Below the pieces are notes generated by a model. It did not search any database. It was not told where the DNA came from and saw only the letters and a list, made by a program, of their open reading frames with translations. A DNA stretch of 64,000 nt from assembly GCA_934792465.1 (NCBI GenBank), contig CAKVOK010000010.1:1-64000 (forward strand), read 5' to 3'. This stretch comes from an uncultured Clostridia bacterium. Its GTDB lineage: Bacteria > Bacillota > Clostridia > RUG12999. A program made the translations under genes and the position numbers. This document shows, piece after piece, positions 36,880-44,019 of this stretch. Numbering within the stretch: position 1 is the first letter of the stretch; each line of letters starts with the position of its first letter.

Positions 36880-37214
36880 CTAATGAATACCGTCAGAGCA
36901 TTTTATTCGCGGTCTTCTACAGTGTACATAGCACGGAAAAAATACAACATCTCCGTGACGCCATATTCATTCATTTTCTTCATCGTCATACCGACTGCAC
37001 ATTTTTCCGCATTTTGGGCACGGATATTTAGCTGTTTTTCGACAGCTAACATAGATATGCACTTCTTTTCGTTTTTCGTCAAATTCTGCTTTATCTACTT
37101 TCCATGGCTCCTTTAGTCCTATTGATTGACTAAACATCTCTTCATAATTTGTAAATCCTGTCATTTTCATCACCACTATTATTATACCACTTTCACGGTA
37201 AAAAGAAAAGAGCC
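36880..37214 (-). pseudogene. ISL3-family transposase remnant (5' end)
   Basis: On the minus strand the frame starting near 37176 reads TGFTNYEEMFSQSIGLKEPW and CPKCGKMCSRYD, the zinc-ribbon N-terminus of ISL3-family transposases. After a TGA at 36969-36967 the same frame continues with IWRHGDVVFFPCYVHCRRPR, also family-like, then reaches TAG at 36882-36880. The rest of the transposase (DDE domain) is missing. Upstream of the gene, GGCTCTTTTC (37214-37205, minus) matches the usual ISL3 terminal repeat start and probably marks one end. No matching second end was found nearby. Confidence 0.8.
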
Positions 37215-37464
37215 TTAAAAAAATTCTGAAAATATGCGATTTTTTTCGGAATAAATTTTTGCAGGCAAACTCGGGTATATGCTTTTTTCCTACAAAGACA
37301 ATTTCACGCCAAAAAGGGGAAGTATTCCCCCGGAAGGAAGAAAGCTAAGGTTTCGTCATGCTTTTTTCGCCAACGATAAATATATTGACGATTCAATTTG
37401 TAACTTTTGTAACACATCTATTGTAATCCTACAAATATTTTTTGAAATAATTTCATTTATAGCA

Positions 37465-37493
37465 TTGACAAAACCAAATTTTTGTGGTATAAT
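37465..37493 (+). promoter_or_regulatory. Promoter of the tRNA-Leu/tRNA-Pro pair
   Basis: TTGACA (37465-37470), 17 bp ending TTTTTGTGG, TATAAT (37488-37493), 16 nt before tRNA-Leu. Between the ISL3 remnant and here (37215-37464) I see no gene. Confidence 0.88.
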
Positions 37494-37509
37494 ATAGTAG
37501 TTGCTAAAT

Positions 37510-37596
37510 GCAGGTGTGGTGGAATTGGCAGACGCGCTGGACTCAAAATCCAGTGGTAGCGATACCGTGTGGGTTCAAGTCCCACCACCTGCACCA
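37510..37596 (+). tRNA. tRNA-Leu (CAA)
   Basis: An 87-nt class II tRNA with encoded CCA. The acceptor GCAGGTG (37510-37516) pairs with CACCTGC (37586-37592), discriminator A. Anticodon stem CTGGA/TCCAG, loop CTCAAAA, anticodon CAA at 37544-37546. Confidence 0.97.
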
Positions 37597-37613
37597 ATAA
37601 TATAATTTTATAT

Positions 37614-37690
37614 CTGGGTGTAGCGCAGTTTGGTAGCGTGCTTGAATGGGGTTCAAGAGGCCGGGAGTTCAAGTCTCCCCACTCAGACCA
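37614..37690 (+). tRNA. tRNA-Pro (GGG)
   Basis: A 77-nt tRNA with encoded CCA. The acceptor CTGGGTG (37614-37620) pairs with CACTCAG (37680-37686) with one G-T pair; discriminator A. Anticodon stem CTTGA/TCAAG, loop ATGGGGT, anticodon GGG at 37648-37650. It lies 17 nt after tRNA-Leu and is probably co-transcribed. Confidence 0.97.
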
Positions 37691-37698
37691 TACGAAAG

Positions 37699-37745
37699 AT
37701 ACCGCATAAATCCTGAAATCACAGTGTTTATGCGGTATTTCTTTA
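37699..37745 (+). terminator. Terminator of the tRNA-Leu/Pro unit
   Basis: ATACCGCATAAA (37699-37710) pairs perfectly with TTTATGCGGTAT (37727-37738), followed by TTCTTT. Confidence 0.88.
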
Positions 37746-37975
37746 TGTTTGCAATTCTGTTGAATTGTGAAAAATTGGGTAAAATTATGCATGGTTAGGT
37801 AGTCAAAATGTAGTCAAAAAAGAGGGGCGGAAGCAAAACGATTTTTGAAATCGAGCTGACCACAGCCCTATTTTTTTACAATATTATTTAAATTTTAGTC
37901 ATTTTGTCTTAAAAATAGGTACACTGAACAAGAGGTCATGCCGCTTATATGGATAACTGTTAAATTTTTACTGCT

Positions 37976-38317
37976 TTAAGCCGAAAGTTTACCGTGAAGT
38001 TGCGTATGCGTTCGATTGTCTTGTATTTTATGATGGTACTTATTGATGTTGTACGCAATTGCAAGCAGGGTGATTTCCGTCGATACTTTTTTGCTCCCTC
38101 TAAGCAGAAACTGTCTGAATTTGTAATTCTTTTTAATAACGCCAAGGGCTTCCTCTGACTGTATGCTTCTGTTTGTGCGAAGCAATATTCCAAGAGGTGA
38201 TTTTATGTTTTCCAAAGACTGTTTTCTTTGCTCGATGAATTTTTTCGACAGGCTTATCTTTCGGTTTCCTTTTGCTCTTGTGCATGACTTTTTATTAGGA
38301 CATCCTTCGCATTCGTT
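37976..38317 (-). pseudogene. IS1182-family transposase remnant (3' end)
   Basis: The minus strand encodes NECEGCPNKKSCTRAKGNRK and, further on, RTNRSIQSEEALGVIKKNYK, FRQFLLRG and AIAYNINKYHHKIQ. These are typical of the C-terminal part of IS1182-type transposases. The frame is broken upstream by TAA at 38320-38318, and the catalytic N-terminal two-thirds are absent. No terminal repeats were identified. The gap 37746-37975 holds only a TAGTCAAAA tandem repeat near 37800-37820. Confidence 0.8.
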
Positions 38318-38398
38318 TTAGGAGAGAACCGCATAGGTTGATTGTGTATCGAATTTAAGCAAAAATATCATAAATATTATGAAAAATATAAATTTCTA

Positions 38399-38427
38399 TT
38401 GACTATTTGTTAAAAATAGTATATAAT
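38399..38427 (+). promoter_or_regulatory. Promoter of the DHHW-family protein gene
   Basis: TTGACT (38399-38404), 17 bp, TATAAT (38422-38427). An inverted repeat ACTATTT/AAATAGT (38402-38408, 38414-38420) fills the spacer and may be an operator. Confidence 0.75.
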
Positions 38428-38480
38428 TAAGTTAAGTAATTATTTATGCTGATACAAAGCGGCGGAATGGAGATTTGCAC

Positions 38481-40205
38481 ATGAAAAAAATTATTTGTAT
38501 TATTATGGCATTGGTATTGCTCATGCCGGCTGTTTCTGCCGGGAACAACAGCATTGCGGTGACGGATTCGGGCTGTACGGTAAACGGTGAGAATATACCG
38601 CTTTCGGCAGCCCCGTTTACATATCTTTCGAATATATTTCTGCCGGCAGACGATATACTGCCGAAAATAGGCTTTTCTCTCGGCTGGGATTCCTCAAGAG
38701 GGGCACTCGTATGCATTAATGATAAAAATACTTATTACATCGTTCCGGACAGCAACACGATTTCGTTCGGAGGAGAAAGTGCCGCTTTTGATATGCCGGC
38801 GATAATTAAAAACGGCGTTATGTGCATAAGCGCACAGATGATTTCTTATATCAGCGGATATGAGGTGACCGGCGGAACTTCTTCCGTGTATACCTGTGTG
38901 GAGCTTTTCGGAGATGAAAACTGCAAGATAAATACAATACCGGGTGCTTTAAGTGCAAAGCCGTTTATATATCTTTCCAATATATTTATTCCGGTTGACG
39001 ATATTCTTCCGAGGCTCGGTTTTTCAATGGGGTGGGACGATTTGCTAAAGGCGATTGTATGCGCCAAAGACGGTGTGACTTCATATATAATAATGAACAG
39101 AACGAATATGTGGGTCGGAGATACAAATTATGAATTTGATTTGCCGCCGATGATAAAGGGCGGAGTTACGTATATAAGCGCCGCTATGCTCGGCAGACTT
39201 GCCGGCTGCGATATAAAGGTAAGCGGAATAATATCGGAATACAGGAAACGTGATACGCTCAAAAATACGTATGCAACGGACGCATACAGACTTAAAGGCA
39301 CGAGCGTTGCCGCCGGCGGAGGCGTTACGGCGGTAGACGGTTTCGGCATGGAGCTTGTCGGAATATCGAAGCAAAGTGCGCTGAATTATGCGGCTGTAAT
39401 AAATTCGGCGGCGGAAAAAATTCCGAGTGCGAATGTGTACAGCATTGTTGTTCCGACAGCTGCGGAATTTTACGCACCGAAAAGTATGTACCCGAATCAG
39501 CTGGACGGCATGAAAACGCTTTACGGCGCTTTGAGCGACAAGGTAACGCCCGTGAACGTGTACGATTCGCTGAAAAATCATGCCGGAGAAAAGATATATT
39601 TCGGTACAGACCACCACTGGACGCAGAGGGGCGCATACTATGCGTACAAGGAATTTATCGACTGTGTGGGAGAAAGTATCGAACCGCTCGAAAGCTTTAC
39701 GAATGTACCGTCATACAGATATGTGGGCTCGCTTGCCGGATTTGCAAGAGGAACTGCCGTTGAACCTATAATGAGAAACAATCCGGATATTCTCGAACGG
39801 TTTTTGCCGAAATACGCAACGGTGGGAACGGTATATGCCGACCAAAATATGAGAAAGAAAACGGCGGTTGTCAAGGCGGTTGATACAAATTCAAATTCTT
39901 ACAGCTGCTTCATAGGCGGTGACGGACCGGTAACCGTATTTTATACGGACGCTCCGAGCGACAAAACCATTGTGATAGTTAAAGAATCGTTCGGCAATGC
40001 CTTTGCCGTATGGGCAATGAACAATTATAAAACAGTATACGTAATAGACCCCAGAAAGTTCAACGGCTTCGGCGGAAACAACGAGAGCATGAACCTGAAA
40101 TCATTTTGCAAAAACGTAGGCTGCAACGACCTTGTATTTATAAATTATCCGGTAGCGGTTTCGTCGTCGGGAATAAGAGGTTCCATATCGGATATGCTGA
40201 AATAG
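38481..40205 (+). CDS. Secreted DHHW-family protein with duplicated stalk domains
   Basis: A 574-aa exported protein (signal peptide about 1-21). Two tandem copies of a copper-amine-oxidase-N-like fold follow (about 25-120 and 140-250); both contain a PFxYLSNIFxPxDDILPxxGFSxGWD block. The C-terminal half (about 255-574) carries TDHHWTQRGAYYAYKEF, the signature of DHHW-family proteins, which resemble SGNH/AlgX-type O-acyl-modifying enzymes. IVIVKESFGNAFAVW may carry a serine. It probably acts on a cell-wall or surface glycan. Start chosen at the ATG behind GGAGA. Confidence 0.85.
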   Translation: MKKIICIIMALVLLMPAVSAGNNSIAVTDSGCTVNGENIPLSAAPFTYLSNIFLPADDILPKIGFSLGWDSSRGALVCINDKNTYYIVPDSNTISFGGESAAFDMPAIIKNGVMCISAQMISYISGYEVTGGTSSVYTCVELFGDENCKINTIPGALSAKPFIYLSNIFIPVDDILPRLGFSMGWDDLLKAIVCAKDGVTSYIIMNRTNMWVGDTNYEFDLPPMIKGGVTYISAAMLGRLAGCDIKVSGIISEYRKRDTLKNTYATDAYRLKGTSVAAGGGVTAVDGFGMELVGISKQSALNYAAVINSAAEKIPSANVYSIVVPTAAEFYAPKSMYPNQLDGMKTLYGALSDKVTPVNVYDSLKNHAGEKIYFGTDHHWTQRGAYYAYKEFIDCVGESIEPLESFTNVPSYRYVGSLAGFARGTAVEPIMRNNPDILERFLPKYATVGTVYADQNMRKKTAVVKAVDTNSNSYSCFIGGDGPVTVFYTDAPSDKTIVIVKESFGNAFAVWAMNNYKTVYVIDPRKFNGFGGNNESMNLKSFCKNVGCNDLVFINYPVAVSSSGIRGSISDMLK

Positions 40206-40247
40206 GCAAATCAGTTTAAAATCGGAAATCGCCCCATATATTTTGCA

Positions 40248-40276
40248 TTGAAGTAATGTGCGGAATATGGTATAAT
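40248..40276 (+). promoter_or_regulatory. Promoter of the CAP-domain gene
   Basis: TTGAAG (40248-40253), 17 bp, TATAAT (40271-40276), then AAAGGGGTG before the start at 40328. Confidence 0.7.
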
Positions 40277-40327
40277 AGTTTTGTCGCTGTAACTAAAGCG
40301 GCAAAATTTAAAAAGGGGTGACATAAT

Positions 40328-40966
40328 ATGACTAAGCGGTTTAAAAAGTATTTATCACTTACAATTATTGCGGCGGTTTCAGGGGCTTCCATGATGGTCG
40401 CAGGAGCAGCAGAGGAAACAAAAGCAGGGGAGAACCTTTCTTATTATGTTTATACCGTAGGGTGTAATACAAAATTAGATGAGATTATAGGAAATATAAA
40501 GGATTTCATCAAGCCTCCGAGCAGTGGTGAGGACAATAAACCGGAAACGCCCGAAATACCGGAAACTCCGGACGTTCCGGAAAGCGGAAACCTTTCGGCA
40601 TATGAAATCCGTGTTGCGGAGCTTGTAAATGAGATAAGAGTGAAAAACGGTCTTAACAAGCTTACTTTGAACAGCGAGCTTTCCGATGTGGCAAGACTGA
40701 AATCACAGGATATGAAAGATAATCATTATTTTTCGCATACCTCGCCGACATACGGCAGTCCGTATGATATGATGACGAAATACGGCATCAAATATACATT
40801 TGCAGGGGAAAATCTTGCAAGAGGACAGAAAACGCCGGAAGAAGTTGTAAGCGCATGGATGAACTCTCCGGGACACAGAAAAAATATTCTCAGCGCACGT
40901 TATACGCAGATAGGCGTTGGATATGTTGCAGACGGAAATTACTGGACGCAGCATTTCATAGGATAA
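40328..40966 (+). CDS. Secreted CAP-domain (SCP/YkwD-like) protein
   Basis: A 212-aa exported protein: signal peptide (about 1-28), a short region, a Pro-rich linker of PETP/PDVP units (about 72-90) and a C-terminal CAP domain (about 95-212). CAP motifs are visible: LVNEIRVKNGLNKL, HYFSHTSP with a conserved His, FAGENLARG, HRKNIL and TQIGVGYV. YkwD-type CAP proteins are common in spore formers and on cell surfaces, with unclear biochemical role. It follows the DHHW gene but has its own promoter. Confidence 0.92.
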   Translation: MTKRFKKYLSLTIIAAVSGASMMVAGAAEETKAGENLSYYVYTVGCNTKLDEIIGNIKDFIKPPSSGEDNKPETPEIPETPDVPESGNLSAYEIRVAELVNEIRVKNGLNKLTLNSELSDVARLKSQDMKDNHYFSHTSPTYGSPYDMMTKYGIKYTFAGENLARGQKTPEEVVSAWMNSPGHRKNILSARYTQIGVGYVADGNYWTQHFIG

Positions 40967-40980
40967 GGTGACAACTTAAA

Positions 40981-41027
40981 ATATATGGGGACTGTTGTTC
41001 GTTTGAACGGCGGTCCCGTATATTTTT
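40981..41027 (+). terminator. Terminator of the CAP-domain gene
   Basis: A long stem (40981-41000 against about 41005-41023, with wobbles and a small internal loop) around GGGAC/GGTCCC, followed by TTTTT. Confidence 0.85.
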
Positions 41028-41048
41028 GGGATAAATTGAAAAAAAGAC

Positions 41049-41109
41049 TTGACAAAACCCGGAATGTATGTTATTCTATATACATAGATAATCTATGTAT
41101 ATAGAATAA
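41049..41109 (+). promoter_or_regulatory. PadR-gene promoter overlapped by a perfect 39-bp palindrome
   Basis: TTGACA (41049-41054), 17 bp, TATTCT (41072-41077). The -10 box lies in a perfect inverted repeat: 41071-41089 pairs with 41091-41109 over 19 bp, centre A at 41090. The core ATATACATAGAT/ATCTATGTATAT resembles known PadR boxes. Binding there would block the promoter, so the PadR below probably represses its own operon. Confidence 0.9.
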
Positions 41110-41121
41110 CGAGGTGATATG

Positions 41122-41460
41122 ATGGGAGTCAACAAAGAACTTATGAAGGGGAGTACATCTCTTTTGATATTATCATTGCTCGAATCGGAAGATATGTACG
41201 GCTACATGATTGTGCAGAAGCTAAAGCAAAAGAGCGAGGATGTTTTTGATTTGAAAGAGGGAACGCTGTATCCCATGCTCCATTCGCTTGAAAATTCGGG
41301 AGCGGTGTCCTCCTATTGGCTGGAATCGGAGGACGGAAGAAAGCGAAAATATTATAAGCTGGAGAAAAAAGGCGCCATGCTTCTCGAAGAAAAAAAGCAG
41401 GAATGGCAGCTTTACACGGGTTCGGTAAACAAGGTGATAGGGGGTATGTGCTGTGAATAA
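41122..41460 (+). CDS. PadR-family transcriptional regulator
   Basis: A 112-aa PadR repressor. The winged HTH spans most of the protein (ELMKGSTSLLILSLLES, MYGYMIVQKL, LKEGTLYPMLHSLENSGAV, GRKRKYYKLEKKG). The ATG at 41122 sits 7 nt after GAGG; the ATG at 41119 is possible. Its stop overlaps the start of the fused HAAS-SEDS gene by 8 nt, so the two form one unit. PadR and HAAS domains are regularly paired and the HAAS part is thought to relay a membrane signal to PadR. Confidence 0.93.
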   Translation: MGVNKELMKGSTSLLILSLLESEDMYGYMIVQKLKQKSEDVFDLKEGTLYPMLHSLENSGAVSSYWLESEDGRKRKYYKLEKKGAMLLEEKKQEWQLYTGSVNKVIGGMCCE

Positions 41461-42811
41461 ATCGGAATTTCTGGATGCGGTGTGCGCCGAGGTGAAATGC
41501 CGTGAAGCGCATAAATATATAAGGAATGAGCTTTCCGCACATATCGAAGAAGCGGAGGAGGAATACATAAAAAACGGGAGTGACAGGGAAACGGCTATGG
41601 CAAAAGCCGTAAAAGGCATGGGCAGTCCGGCGGAGATAGGGAAGTCGCTCGACAGGGAACACAGGATGAAACCGGAAATATCAATAATGCTGCTAACTCT
41701 TGTTTTTGCGGTAATCGGCCTTGCCGCTATGTTTGCAAGCAGAGGTTACGGTGTTTTCAGTTTCGGGAAATACGTGATTTCTGCGATAATCGGTATTCTT
41801 GCACTTGTCGGAACATATTTTTTCGACTATACGAAAATTGAAAAACACAGCTTTAAGATATACGCCGTTTCTCTTTGTATTTTATATATAATGGCATTCG
41901 GCGGAGCGGCATACAACGGGGTGCGCAGGTTTTTGAATATCGGATTCTTGAGTATATCCTCCGAATCGGCGTTTATTATGTTTACGCTTTCGTTTCCGGG
42001 TATGATAAAAAGATTCAGGGGAAAAGGTATTATAGGAATGATTATGCTTTCGGCGCTTGCGCTGATTTTCGTTATACCGATTTTACTGATGCCGGACATG
42101 AAGACAACGATGGTAATATATATGGCATTTTTGACAGTTATGACATCATGCGTGCTGAAAGGATATTTTGGTGAAAATATAGGGCGCAATGCGTTTATTT
42201 TCGACGGAATGAATTTGATATGCATTGCGGCGGCAGTCATATCGGCATCAGAAAGGATTTCATATAGGATTGCGGCAAGTCGTGATGTAAGGGGATGCGG
42301 CTGGCAGCAACACATGGCGCAGTTTTGGCTCGATGCTTCAAAATGGTTCGGAAAAACAGACGCATTGTACAAAGGAGCCGGGATAGAAAAAACGTTACCG
42401 GCATCTGCAACGGATTTTATGTTTGTGAATGTTTCGGCCGTATTGGGCAGAGCGGCGGCTCTTCTTATCGTTGCCGCAGCCGTTGTATTTATAATAAGAA
42501 TATTTATGTCGGCATTTAAAATCAAGAATCGCTACGGGTTTGCACTGTCGATTTGTGCGTGTACGATGCTGGCGGTACAGTTCGTTATAGGTATTTTAGT
42601 CAATCTCGGTTTGATTCCGGTGGTGTCGGCGGGGATTCCGTTCATATCATACGGCGGCACGGGATATGTCACGAATATGATACTTACGGGGATAATTCTT
42701 TCGGTATGGCGCAGAAACAGCGTTGCTGCGGAAATGACGGAAAGTACGAAAAAACGTAGTTTTATTTATTTTGAGAATAAGAAGCTGATTATTGATTTCG
42801 GCAGTCATTAA
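41453..42811 (+). CDS. HAAS-like domain fused to an FtsW/RodA (SEDS) membrane domain
   Basis: A 452-aa protein. Residues 1-70 form a helical domain like the HAAS/permease-prefix domain found next to PadR regulators (SEFLDAVCAEVKC, AHIEEAEEEYIKNGSDRETAMAKAVKGMGSPAEIG). About 10 membrane helices with FtsW/RodA/SpoVE features follow. IPVVSAGIPFISYGGTGYV matches the SEDS C-terminal motif, and ATDFMFVNVSAVLG matches the family TDFIF region with the catalytic Asp kept, but the usual Glu-Glu of that loop is lost. GNGVRRF is seen as YNGVRRFLNIGFLSI, as in RodA. It could be a regulated glycan polymerase or a signalling derivative. GTG start with GGGGG upstream; translation is coupled to padR. Confidence 0.87.
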   Translation: MNKSEFLDAVCAEVKCREAHKYIRNELSAHIEEAEEEYIKNGSDRETAMAKAVKGMGSPAEIGKSLDREHRMKPEISIMLLTLVFAVIGLAAMFASRGYGVFSFGKYVISAIIGILALVGTYFFDYTKIEKHSFKIYAVSLCILYIMAFGGAAYNGVRRFLNIGFLSISSESAFIMFTLSFPGMIKRFRGKGIIGMIMLSALALIFVIPILLMPDMKTTMVIYMAFLTVMTSCVLKGYFGENIGRNAFIFDGMNLICIAAAVISASERISYRIAASRDVRGCGWQQHMAQFWLDASKWFGKTDALYKGAGIEKTLPASATDFMFVNVSAVLGRAAALLIVAAAVVFIIRIFMSAFKIKNRYGFALSICACTMLAVQFVIGILVNLGLIPVVSAGIPFISYGGTGYVTNMILTGIILSVWRRNSVAAEMTESTKKRSFIYFENKKLIIDFGSH

Positions 42812-43182
42812 GTAAATTCGGCGGGCAGGCGTTCGCAGCGGAGTCCTCTCTCGCTGCAGAAGGTATCACGTGCGCATTTTAAATATCTGTATATCGTCAT
42901 TTCGGAACAGAACAGCTCGTCTGCGGCAAGAAATACATTTTGTGATATTTCATTCTTTTTAAAATCGGAGGCGTTTCTTTTGCAGTATACAAGCTTAACG
43001 GCTTTTGCAATATCGCTTCCGTTTTTCTTTTTCTTCAATATCTCAAACGTTCGCTTGACGGCGTTGTAATCTGTGCGCAAGGATTGATATTTGTCATTAT
43101 TCAGCATATTTTCGTTTCTTTTCAGAGTTTCGTAAAGCCTGAAACAGTCAACGGCATAATCTCTTACGGCATTCTTTTTCAT
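42808..43182 (-). CDS. Hypothetical helical protein, possible HTH (ArpU/sigma-like)
   Basis: A 124-aa basic protein with GGAGG at ideal spacing and its own promoter, so probably real. The C-terminal half (KAVKLVYCKRN, VFLAADELFCSEMTIYRYLKCARDTFCSERGL) reads like a helix-turn-helix of the sigma-region-4/ArpU kind. The N-terminal half is helical. Its stop overlaps the convergent HAAS-SEDS gene by 4 nt. Function unknown. Confidence 0.65.
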   Translation of the reverse strand: MKKNAVRDYAVDCFRLYETLKRNENMLNNDKYQSLRTDYNAVKRTFEILKKKKNGSDIAKAVKLVYCKRNASDFKKNEISQNVFLAADELFCSEMTIYRYLKCARDTFCSERGLRCERLPAEFT

Positions 43183-43209
43183 AAAGTGTCCTCCTTTTTT
43201 GTTTTCATT

Positions 43210-43238
43210 ATTATAACATAAAGTGATAAAAAAATCAA
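43210..43238 (-). promoter_or_regulatory. Promoter of the 124-aa hypothetical gene
   Basis: On the minus strand TTGATT (43238-43233), 17 bp, TATAAT (43215-43210), 27 nt before the start. Confidence 0.75.
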
Positions 43239-43338
43239 TACGCTGTCAAAAAAATAATGATTTGTTGTTATTTTGCATAATTCAGATATGTAAAACCCTG
43301 ACAATTATATAATTTGTAACAAAAGTTATATAATTATA

Positions 43339-43367
43339 TTGACAAATTAATAAGTCTGATGTATAAT
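43339..43367 (+). promoter_or_regulatory. Promoter of the RHH-like gene and clpB
   Basis: TTGACA (43339-43344), 17 bp, TATAAT (43362-43367). I see no CIRCE element (TTAGCACTC-N9-GAGTGCTAA) here, so HrcA control of clpB is unlikely from this promoter. Confidence 0.8.
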
Positions 43368-43399
43368 GTAGTAAAGAAAGAAAAAAAGAGGTACTTGAA

Positions 43400-44002
43400 A
43401 TGGGTAAGAGTGTGTACAGCATAGTTTTGTCGGACGATGTTGTCAGAGAAGTTGATAACAAAGCGTATCAGCTGAATACAAGCCGTTCGGCATTGGTAAA
43501 CAAAATATTGGCGGCACAGCTCGGCTGCGAAACGCCGGAACAAAAAATGCAGGATATATTTGAATATATCGGCGAAAGCCTTTCGGGTGCTTTCAAAATA
43601 ATTAACCAAGCTTCAAGCTCAATGTTTTCGCTTGCCAGCCCGGTAAGATTCAAATACCGCCCTGTGGCGAAGTATTTGATAGAGCTTACGGGAGCGGGCG
43701 GAAGAATACGTGTGGAGTTCAGAACAAGCAGTGCGGAATTTATAAATTATTTGAATATATTTTACGAATTTTTCGCAAGACTTGAAAACACGTATCTCAG
43801 GGATATAAAAATCCGATTCGGCGGCGGCAAATTCATACGTGAGTTTAAGACGGCGGACGGTGAAAAAATCACAGAATATATAAGAATGTTTGATGAAAGT
43901 ATCAAAACGTTTTTTGAACATATCGACTGCCCGAACGAAGCAATGCATATGATAGAAAACAACTATAAACAGTATATATTAAAGGAAAATAACCTTCTGT
44001 AG
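43400..44002 (+). CDS. Ribbon-helix-helix-like protein of unknown function
   Basis: A 200-aa protein. The first 45 residues ([32 protein letters not shown]) look like a ribbon-helix-helix DNA-binding fold. The remainder is a mixed alpha/beta region that I do not recognise. It is 17 nt upstream of clpB and shares its promoter, which suggests a regulator or partner of the stress response; that is inference only. Confidence 0.68.
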   Translation: MGKSVYSIVLSDDVVREVDNKAYQLNTSRSALVNKILAAQLGCETPEQKMQDIFEYIGESLSGAFKIINQASSSMFSLASPVRFKYRPVAKYLIELTGAGGRIRVEFRTSSAEFINYLNIFYEFFARLENTYLRDIKIRFGGGKFIREFKTADGEKITEYIRMFDESIKTFFEHIDCPNEAMHMIENNYKQYILKENNLL

Positions 44003-44019
44003 AGAGGAATGAGAAAATA

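Noticed and set aside
36801..37116. Two overlapping plus-strand frames of 76-77 aa
   Set aside because: They are antisense to the ISL3 transposase remnant and low in complexity.
37457..37792. 111-aa reading frame on the minus strand (WGDLNSRPLEPHSSTLPNC)
   Set aside because: It is the antisense of tRNA-Leu and tRNA-Pro. This type of frame is a known artefact of tRNA genes.
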